In this document: piece by piece, positions 12,935-17,808 of the stretch
Layout of the letters: each line of letters opens with the position of its first letter
Numbering within the stretch: the first letter of the stretch is position 1
NCBI GenBank assembly: GCA_900752065.1
Contig: CAADTT010000123.1
Coordinates: 1-17,808, forward strand
Source of the DNA: Lachnospiraceae bacterium
GTDB lineage: Bacteria; Bacillota; Clostridia; Lachnospirales; Lachnospiraceae
Reading direction: 5' to 3'
Length of the DNA stretch: 17,808 nucleotides
Translations under genes and position numbers: made by a program
Notes under the pieces: generated by a model
Database searches by the model: none
What the model was told of the DNA's origin: nothing
The model's input: the letters and a program-made list of their open reading frames with translations, nothing else

Positions 12935-14929
12935 GTGAAAAATAAAATCGTACTTTGTATTTTGGCTGCTGCGGTATTCGGGGCAGTATTTTTGTCAGAG
13001 CCTGTGCCTGCTCTGGCGGCTTCGGCGGAACAGGTGTATGTGGATGAAGGAGTTCCGGCAGTGGAAGGCTGGGGAAGTGAAAATTATTCGGATTCCCATT
13101 ATGCCGTCTGGACAAACTGTCTGGAGGCAAGCCAGAAGCTGTGTATCGAATGGTCTCTGAAAAGTGATTTTACATTGGAGAATGGTTATCTTACTCTGGA
13201 TGGGACTGCGGGAGAATATTGTCTGTCAAAGCATTTTCAAAAAGGGCATACTTACTATGTCCGGGCATATATTATGGAGACTGCCAAAGTGAGTAACCGG
13301 CGGGGCGGCTGGGAGGAAGTGAAGAGGTACGGTCCTTACAGCCGGACGGTCGTTATGGAGCAGCGTGCACCGGAGGCGGAGGCTGTGGATTTTACAGTGG
13401 AGGAGAATTCTGTCACTATGCGTCTCGAAAGTGCAGAGCCTGCCACGGGATTTGAGATTCAGAGGGCTGAGGGGGCAGGAAAGTATAAGAGGATCGCAAA
13501 GATCAGTGATAATGTCTATACAGATACCGGGCTTTCGGAGGGAAAGACGTATCGTTACCGGATCCGCACGTTTGTGTTCGAGCCGAAGACGAGACTTACA
13601 GCTTACGGCACCTGGAAAAGCTACCGGGCGACAACCTGGGGGCAGGAGATGCAGGTAAAGGCAGTGCCTTCGGGAAGCAAGGCTGTGAAGGTGACCTGGA
13701 ACCGGGTGCCCGGAGCGACGGGATACCGGATTTACCGGGCGGCAGGAATCAGCCGCACCCAGTCTGTAATGAAGGGAAAAAAGGGCGGATACCGGAGTCT
13801 CAGGCTTTTGAAAACGATAAAAAGTCCGACGTCCCGAACCTATAAGGACACGAAGGTGAGGGCAGGGGAGACGTATACATATTTTGTAACTGCGTACCGG
13901 GAAGGAAAGACGGCGGCGCAGGCTTTGAAAACATATGTGCTGCAGGGAACGGACTCTGTGACGCTGGACTTCGAAAAGCTTGAAGTCATACGGAAGAGGC
14001 GCAGACCGGACGGAAGCGTCAGGCTCACCTGGAAGAAAAAACACGGGGTGGACGGGTATCTGCTAAAGAAGCGGAATCCGGATACCGGTACTTATGAAAA
14101 ATACAAGAGGCTTTCCGGACAGGCAGGCGCTTGTGTATTTCCGGCGGCAGATCCGGGTATGACAGATCAGTATCTGCTCTATGCATACCGGGGAAATGTG
14201 TTCAGCAACGGGGTAGAGGTTTCTACCAGCGGCAGCAGTCTGGGAAAAACGGAAAATATTCAGGCATATGCTACGGTGGATGGACAGGGCGTGCAGATCA
14301 GTTGGAGCCGTGTGCCGGGAGCATCCTTTTACAAGGTGTACCGCTCCAGGTCGCTGGCTGCCTATGACGGAGATATGGACAGCTATGATTTCAAGGGCGG
14401 AGACACAGTGAAGGTCATAAAAGCTGTGGGAGAAGGCGTCACGGATGAAATTTATGCGACCTATGCGGTCGATCAGCGGCTGGAGCTGACAGCAGGGAAC
14501 ACGGCAACGCTTCTCAATCAGGGACCGGAGCAGGGACTTGTGTATTATTACTATGTGCAGGCATTTCGGTCGGATGGAAGCCGGGTGACGGGCGCTGCGC
14601 TTCACGGGAAACCGGCACGTGTGCTGCTGAACATGTATTTTCCAAGGCCGGCCATCACTTCCGCAAAAAGCACCGCCAAAGGCAGGATCGCCGTCAAATG
14701 GAACAGCGTAAAAGGTGCAAAAAAATATTTTGTCTACCGCGCAGAAAAAAAAGGCGGGGATTACGTGTTGGCAGGGAAGACGACCAAGACGGATTTTACA
14801 GATAAAAAACTGACGCCGGGCAAGAAATATTATTACCGAGTGAAGGCGTACCGTCCAAATGCAGTGGGAGCAGATCTGTATTCGGAGGCATCAAAAGCCT
14901 GGGGAGCAGTGGCGCAGGGCGGACGTTAG
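12935..14929 (+). CDS. Secreted multi-repeat fibronectin type III protein
   Basis: 664 aa. The signal peptide has a hydrophobic core at residues 5-20 and a likely cut after A-L-A at 28. The rest is about six fibronectin type III-like beta sandwiches (roughly 35-142, 145-230, 233-345, 350-430, 436-578 and 580-655). They are recognised by recurring W-x-x-V-x-G-A-x-x-Y-x-V-Y-R and G-x-x-Y-Y-Y-R-V-x-A-Y motifs. No enzyme domain, sortase motif or wall-binding repeat is seen. Such proteins usually act as surface spacers or in protein or glycan contact; the role here is unknown. The GTG start is supported by AAAGGAG 7 nt ahead and by the signal peptide. It lies between two hairpin-rich gaps, so it is probably monocistronic. 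Its codons are more GC-ended than those of the two large proteins upstream. Confidence 0.85.
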   Translation: MKNKIVLCILAAAVFGAVFLSEPVPALAASAEQVYVDEGVPAVEGWGSENYSDSHYAVWTNCLEASQKLCIEWSLKSDFTLENGYLTLDGTAGEYCLSKHFQKGHTYYVRAYIMETAKVSNRRGGWEEVKRYGPYSRTVVMEQRAPEAEAVDFTVEENSVTMRLESAEPATGFEIQRAEGAGKYKRIAKISDNVYTDTGLSEGKTYRYRIRTFVFEPKTRLTAYGTWKSYRATTWGQEMQVKAVPSGSKAVKVTWNRVPGATGYRIYRAAGISRTQSVMKGKKGGYRSLRLLKTIKSPTSRTYKDTKVRAGETYTYFVTAYREGKTAAQALKTYVLQGTDSVTLDFEKLEVIRKRRRPDGSVRLTWKKKHGVDGYLLKKRNPDTGTYEKYKRLSGQAGACVFPAADPGMTDQYLLYAYRGNVFSNGVEVSTSGSSLGKTENIQAYATVDGQGVQISWSRVPGASFYKVYRSRSLAAYDGDMDSYDFKGGDTVKVIKAVGEGVTDEIYATYAVDQRLELTAGNTATLLNQGPEQGLVYYYYVQAFRSDGSRVTGAALHGKPARVLLNMYFPRPAITSAKSTAKGRIAVKWNSVKGAKKYFVYRAEKKGGDYVLAGKTTKTDFTDKKLTPGKKYYYRVKAYRPNAVGADLYSEASKAWGAVAQGGR

Positions 14930-14945
14930 GGTATGGAATTCCCCC

Positions 14946-14964
14946 TTATCATGTGATATGATAA
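14946..14964. repeat. Perfect 7-bp inverted repeat after the FN3 gene
   Basis: TTATCAT (14946-14952) and ATGATAA (14958-14964) flank GTGAT. There is no T-run. It could be an operator for the downstream gene or a weak transcript end. Confidence 0.3.
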
Positions 14965-15000
14965 AGAAAGTTAACTGTTCAGTATCTTCACAGTTGCGAT

Positions 15001-15040
15001 GCAAAATCCATTAAAATCGTCTTCGACGATGGGATTTTGC
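15001..15040. repeat. REP-like palindromic element
   Basis: GCAAAATCC (15001-15009) pairs perfectly with GGATTTTGC (15032-15040). Inside, ATCGTC (15016-15021) pairs with GACGAT (15025-15030) around a TTC loop. Neither side has terminator polarity. The two-tier form resembles dispersed intergenic palindromes of Clostridia, but only one copy is in view. Confidence 0.5.
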
Positions 15041-15092
15041 ACTCCGCCATCATGTTCTTACGGCTTCAGCAGCAAGTGCTTCACCCACATGA

Positions 15093-15146
15093 GCAAAACG
15101 CACACCGCAAAGCGTGGTGCAAAAGCTGCACCGCAGCGAGTTTTGC
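15093..15146. repeat. Second GCAAAA-bounded palindromic element
   Basis: GCAAAAC (15093-15099) pairs with GTTTTGC (15140-15146). Inside it GCTGC (15125-15129) pairs with GCAGC (15133-15137), and a CACC...GGTG arm is also possible. It shares the GCAAAA ends of the element at 15001 and lies 58 bp upstream of the deacetylase start. Confidence 0.4.
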
Positions 15147-15203
15147 GAAGGGGCGTGGAGAGTTGTGAATGGTAACTTGAAAAAACAAAAGGGGGAAAAT
15201 GGT

Positions 15204-15605
15204 TTGAAAGGAAAAGGATGGATCGCGGCGGCGGCACTGGCGCTTTGTCTGCTGGCCGGAGGGACACGGACAAAAGCGGCGGAGGTGCAGACACCGCAGA
15301 CGGAGCCGGCTGTGCAGCAGGAGACGGATGCTGTGGAGAACAGGCAATGCATACCGAAAAAGAGAGGAAATAAGCTCACCGGATGGTATACCTGTGAAGG
15401 AAAGAAATATTTCGTGGATTCTGACGGAGTCCGCGCTTCCGGCAGGAAAAAGATCGGGAGACACACATACTATTTTAAAAAGGGCGGTGTGATGGCTTCC
15501 GCAGAATGGGTCAAAAAGCGGGGAGACTATTATTATTTTGGCAAAAAGGGCAGGATGAAAAAAGGGCTGGCTGATATTGGGAAAGAAAAAATATTATCTG
15601 GATGA
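15204..15605 (+). pseudogene. 5' part of a frameshifted gene: signal peptide and cell-wall-binding repeats
   Basis: 133 aa in this frame. A TTG start is preferred: GGGGG lies 7 nt before it, and a clean signal peptide follows at once (hydrophobic core about residues 7-19, cut near K-A-A). After a short linker come choline-binding-like cell-wall-binding repeats with G-W-Y, Y-F-V-D-S-D-G, Y-Y-F-K-K-G-G and Y-Y-Y-F-G-K-K-G signatures. The frame then ends abruptly, just where the next repeat should start, while the same repeat series continues in the other frame. Restoring one base joins it to the NodB domain and gives a protein of about 369 aa spanning 15204-16314. Without the fusion this part would be a secreted wall-binding fragment with no enzyme. 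Confidence 0.8.
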
Positions 15606-16314
15606 AAAGGGAGCCAGAGTCACCGGCGCTTATTTTATCGGAGAGAAAGGATATTATTTCAATAAGGCAGGCGTGTACCGACCGAAGGTAAAGGTGAAAC
15701 CGATGATCGACCCGAAAAAACCGATGGTGGCGCTGACTTTTGACGATGGACCCGGCCCATATACAGACAGGCTGCTGAAATGCCTGAAGGAAAATAATGC
15801 GAAGGCAACATTCTTTTTAGTGGGCTACAGTGTGGAACGGTATAAGGATACGGTGAAGAAGGCATATGACATGGGATGCGAGATCGGAAACCACAGTTGG
15901 AACCATCCGCAGCTTACCAGTCTCGACCCGGCAGCACTGGCAGCTCAGATCTCAAGTACAAACCGGGTGATCCGAAGTGCGACAGGGCATGACCCCACAC
16001 TGCTCAGGCCTCCTTATGGTTCGTATAATTCGACGGTGGCTGCGGCAGCGGGAATGCCTTTGATCTTGTGGGAGGTGGACACGCTGGATTGGAAAACCAG
16101 AAATGTCCAGAGCACGATTCAGTCGGTGATGTCGAATGTGAAGGATGGAACGATCATTCTTATGCATGATATTCATCAGCCCACCGTGCAGGCGGCGGAG
16201 CAGATCATCCCGGAACTGAAGAAAAAGGGATATCAGCTCGTGACAGTCAGCGAGCTGGCAAAATATAAGAAAAAGAAGCTGAACAATGGGAGCGTATACA
16301 GCGCTATCCGATAA
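15577..16314 (+). CDS. Polysaccharide deacetylase (NodB/CE4) domain, 3' part of the frameshifted gene
   Basis: 245 aa if read from the TTG at 15577, but that start is probably artificial because the protein would have no signal peptide. Residues 1-34 complete the wall-binding repeats (K-Y-Y-L-D-E-K-G, G-Y-Y-F-N-K-A-G). The CE4 domain has all five motifs: T-F-D-D-G-P (54-59), H106-S-W-N-H110, R144-P-P-Y-G, D168-T-L-D-W172 and L-M-H197-D198. The metal-binding Asp and two His and the catalytic base are therefore intact. Secreted CE4 enzymes remove acetyl groups from peptidoglycan GlcNAc/MurNAc or related polymers, which often gives lysozyme resistance; the exact substrate here is not certain. 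Confidence 0.85.
   Translation: MGKKKYYLDEKGARVTGAYFIGEKGYYFNKAGVYRPKVKVKPMIDPKKPMVALTFDDGPGPYTDRLLKCLKENNAKATFFLVGYSVERYKDTVKKAYDMGCEIGNHSWNHPQLTSLDPAALAAQISSTNRVIRSATGHDPTLLRPPYGSYNSTVAAAAGMPLILWEVDTLDWKTRNVQSTIQSVMSNVKDGTIILMHDIHQPTVQAAEQIIPELKKKGYQLVTVSELAKYKKKKLNNGSVYSAIR
15579..15591 (+). other. Frameshift site (GGGAAAGA6 tract) in the deacetylase gene
   Basis: The upstream frame reads GGG AAA GAA AAA ATA and stops four codons later. Removing one A from the A6 run (15586-15591), or from the AAA before it, gives an uninterrupted K-Y-Y-L-D-E-K-G repeat. The change needed is a one-base loss (+1 reading shift), so it does not fit a classic -1 slippery heptamer. It could be a real mutation, a phase-variable tract, polymerase slippage or a sequencing error. 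Confidence 0.75.
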
Positions 16315-16324
16315 TGACAAAAAT

Positions 16325-16338
16325 CTTTTTCGAAAAAG
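16325..16338. repeat. Short perfect palindrome after the deacetylase
   Basis: CTTTTTCGAAAAAG is self-complementary and lies 10 bp after the stop. It cannot form a stable terminator on its own; its significance is unclear. Confidence 0.25.
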
Positions 16339-16364
16339 TCCTGTATTTTTCCCGCAGGCTGGTG

Positions 16365-16370
16365 TATAAT
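16365..16370 (+). promoter_or_regulatory. -10 box of the probable pyrG promoter
   Basis: Perfect TATAAT preceded by GGTG. The -35 region is poor (TGTATT at 16342-16347, 17-bp spacing). Transcription would start near 16377, about 100 nt before the pyrG start codon, so the terminator at 16407-16464 would lie inside the leader. Confidence 0.6.
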
Positions 16371-16406
16371 CATTTCATTAAAAAATTTGAATAACTTTAT
16401 CCATAA

Positions 16407-16464
16407 AATGGAAGTACCAGAAGCCACAAAGCTGTGGCATCAGGGACTTCCATTCACTTTTTTT
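16407..16464 (+). terminator. Leader terminator (probable attenuator) of pyrG
   Basis: AATGGAAGT (16407-16415) pairs perfectly with ACTTCCATT (16446-16454). An inner stem GCCACA (16423-16428) with TGTGGC (16433-16438) sits on top. A T7 run (16458-16464) follows, and the AGGAGG ribosome binding site of pyrG starts at the next base. In Bacillus subtilis a leader terminator controls pyrG in response to CTP; the layout here matches, but the run of G at the transcript start needed for that mechanism is not visible. It may also stop read-through from the deacetylase. Confidence 0.85.
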
Positions 16465-16476
16465 AGGAGGAAAACC

Positions 16477-17808
16477 ATGTCAGTAAAATATGTCTTTGTC
16501 ACAGGAGGAGTTGTCTCAGGTCTTGGAAAGGGAATTACCGCCGCGTCTCTGGGACGTCTTTTAAAAGCCCGCGGCTATAAGGTTACGATGCAGAAATTTG
16601 ATCCTTATATTAATATTGATCCCGGAACCATGAACCCGATCCAGCATGGAGAAGTGTTTGTCACAGATGACGGCGCGGAGACAGATCTGGATCTGGGCCA
16701 CTATGAACGCTTTATTGATGAGAGCCTGGATAAAAATTCAAATGTGACCACAGGAAAGATCTACTGGTCTGTACTGCAAAAGGAGCGCCGGGGCGACTTT
16801 GGCGGAGGCACGGTACAGGTGATCCCCCATATTACAAATGAGATCAAGAGCCGTTTTTACCGGAACTATACCTCCGAAGAAACGCGTATCGCTATCATTG
16901 AGGTGGGCGGAACGGTGGGTGATATCGAGAGCCAGCCCTTCCTTGAGGCAATCCGGCAGTTTCAGCATGATGTGGGTCAGGAAAATGCCATTCTGGTTCA
17001 TGTGACGCTGATCCCTTACCTGAAGGCTTCCGGCGAGATGAAAACGAAGCCCACCCAGGCAAGTGTGAAAGAACTGCAGGGTATGGGTATCCGCCCGGAC
17101 ATCATCGTCTGCCGTTCAGAGAGACCTCTGGATGATGGAATCAGGGATAAGATCGCTCTGTTCTGCAATGTCCCGAAGAGTCATGTTCTTCAGAATCTGG
17201 ATGTGGAGTACCTCTATGAAGCGCCCCTGGCGATGGAAAAGGAGCGTCTGGCGGAGGTGGCATGCGAGTGTCTCCATCTGGACTGTCCGGCTCCGGATCT
17301 GGAAGACTGGAAAGCAATGGTGGAAGCTCTGCGCCATCCCACAGATGAGGTGACGGTCGCACTGGTAGGAAAGTATATTTCTCTTCACGATGCCTATATC
17401 AGTGTGGTGGAGGCTTTGAAGCATGGCGGCATTGCCAGCCGTGCTACTGTAAATATTAAGTGGGTGGACTCCGAACTTCTGACAGAAGAAAACGCAGAGG
17501 AGATGCTTGGGGATGCGGACGGCATTCTGGTACCCGGAGGCTTCGGAGACCGGGGCGTGGAAGGAAAGATTACCGCAGTCTGGTATGCACGCACCCATCA
17601 GATTCCGTTCCTGGGACTCTGTCTTGGTATGCAGATGGCAATCGTGGAGTATGCCCGTCACATCGCAGGGCTTACGGATGCCCACAGCATTGAGCTGAAT
17701 CCGTCTACTTCGCATCCCGTCATCGCCCTGCTCCCTGACCAGAACGGCGTAGAGGACATTGGCGGCACCCTCCGTCTGGGAGCATATCCCTGCGTGCTGG
17801 ACCCGTCC
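16477..17808 (+). CDS. pyrG: CTP synthase (glutamine-hydrolysing), 3' end beyond the window
   Basis: 444 codons are visible of about 535 usual. The enzyme makes CTP from UTP, ATP and glutamine in the cytosol, the last step of de novo pyrimidine nucleotide synthesis. The N-terminal synthetase domain has the S-G-L-G-K-G P-loop (residues 14-19) and the D-D-G-A-E-T-D-L-D-L-G-H-Y-E-R-F signature that binds Mg and CTP. The glutamine amidotransferase domain starts near residue 290 and has the oxyanion P-G-G-F-G-D-R-G segment and nucleophile C382 in G-L-C-L-G-M-Q. The catalytic His-Glu pair lies outside the window. The ATG has a full AGGAGG site 6 nt ahead. The reading frame is open to the last base. 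Confidence 0.98.
   Translation, partial: MSVKYVFVTGGVVSGLGKGITAASLGRLLKARGYKVTMQKFDPYINIDPGTMNPIQHGEVFVTDDGAETDLDLGHYERFIDESLDKNSNVTTGKIYWSVLQKERRGDFGGGTVQVIPHITNEIKSRFYRNYTSEETRIAIIEVGGTVGDIESQPFLEAIRQFQHDVGQENAILVHVTLIPYLKASGEMKTKPTQASVKELQGMGIRPDIIVCRSERPLDDGIRDKIALFCNVPKSHVLQNLDVEYLYEAPLAMEKERLAEVACECLHLDCPAPDLEDWKAMVEALRHPTDEVTVALVGKYISLHDAYISVVEALKHGGIASRATVNIKWVDSELLTEENAEEMLGDADGILVPGGFGDRGVEGKITAVWYARTHQIPFLGLCLGMQMAIVEYARHIAGLTDAHSIELNPSTSHPVIALLPDQNGVEDIGGTLRLGAYPCVLDPS

Noticed and set aside
13226..14044. 272-aa antisense open frame opposite the FN3 gene
   Set aside because: It is a shadow frame with Arg/Pro/Ser-rich composition and no domain.
15577..15605. Programmed -1 ribosomal frameshift in the deacetylase gene
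   Set aside because: The frame change needed is +1, and no X-XXY-YYZ heptamer is in the right phase; polymerase slippage or mutation fits better.
1..17808. CRISPR array, tRNA, rRNA, insertion sequence or toxin-antitoxin pair
   Set aside because: Reading both strands showed no regularly spaced repeats, cloverleaf-type tRNA sequence, transposase or small paired genes.

Overview
The window looks like chromosomal DNA of a gut-type member of the Lachnospiraceae (Clostridia, Firmicutes). The reasons are the Gram-positive style signal peptides, purine-rich GGAGG-type ribosome binding sites, TTG and GTG starts, and large secreted proteins built from discoidin (F5/8 type C), FIVAR, Ig-like and BspA-type leucine-rich modules. 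No ribosomal RNA is present, so genus and species cannot be fixed; this is inference from gene content.

Layout. Bases 1-98 are the 3' end (domains V and VI) of a group II intron on the + strand, which runs into the tail of typA (BipA GTPase, - strand). A 468-bp divergent region with several hairpins separates typA from a tandem OB-fold SSB-like protein that ends in a strong terminator. A short CobO-like ATP-binding protein and an AEC-family transporter follow as a pair. A near-consensus promoter and a structured leader then introduce a surface-protein operon: a 1533-aa secreted multi-domain protein, a 761-aa secreted relative, and a histidine phosphatase, closed by a 14-bp perfect stem. Next come a secreted protein with about six fibronectin type III repeats, a palindrome-rich gap, and a secreted cell-wall-binding polysaccharide deacetylase whose reading frame is broken by one base. 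The window ends inside pyrG (CTP synthase), whose leader contains a promoter and a T7 terminator just ahead of the ribosome binding site, as expected for attenuation.

How it fits together. The outer parts (typA, ssb-like, pyrG) are housekeeping genes. The middle, about 5.0-16.3 kb, is a cell-envelope block. The two large proteins share a 144-residue, strongly basic C-terminal leucine-rich module (134/144 identical residues, 89% identical DNA by hand count). They also share similar signal peptides, FIVAR modules and an Ig-like module with a C-x-C motif, while their putative lectin heads differ. No catalytic domain is recognisable in either, so glycan binding or adhesion is the best inference.

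Most noteworthy: the intron end that supplies the last codons and stop of typA; the paired surface proteins with a shared basic anchor; the cysteine-bearing Ig-like module; the single-base frameshift in an otherwise intact deacetylase; and the pyrG leader terminator. No CRISPR array, tRNA, rRNA or recognisable defence system was seen.
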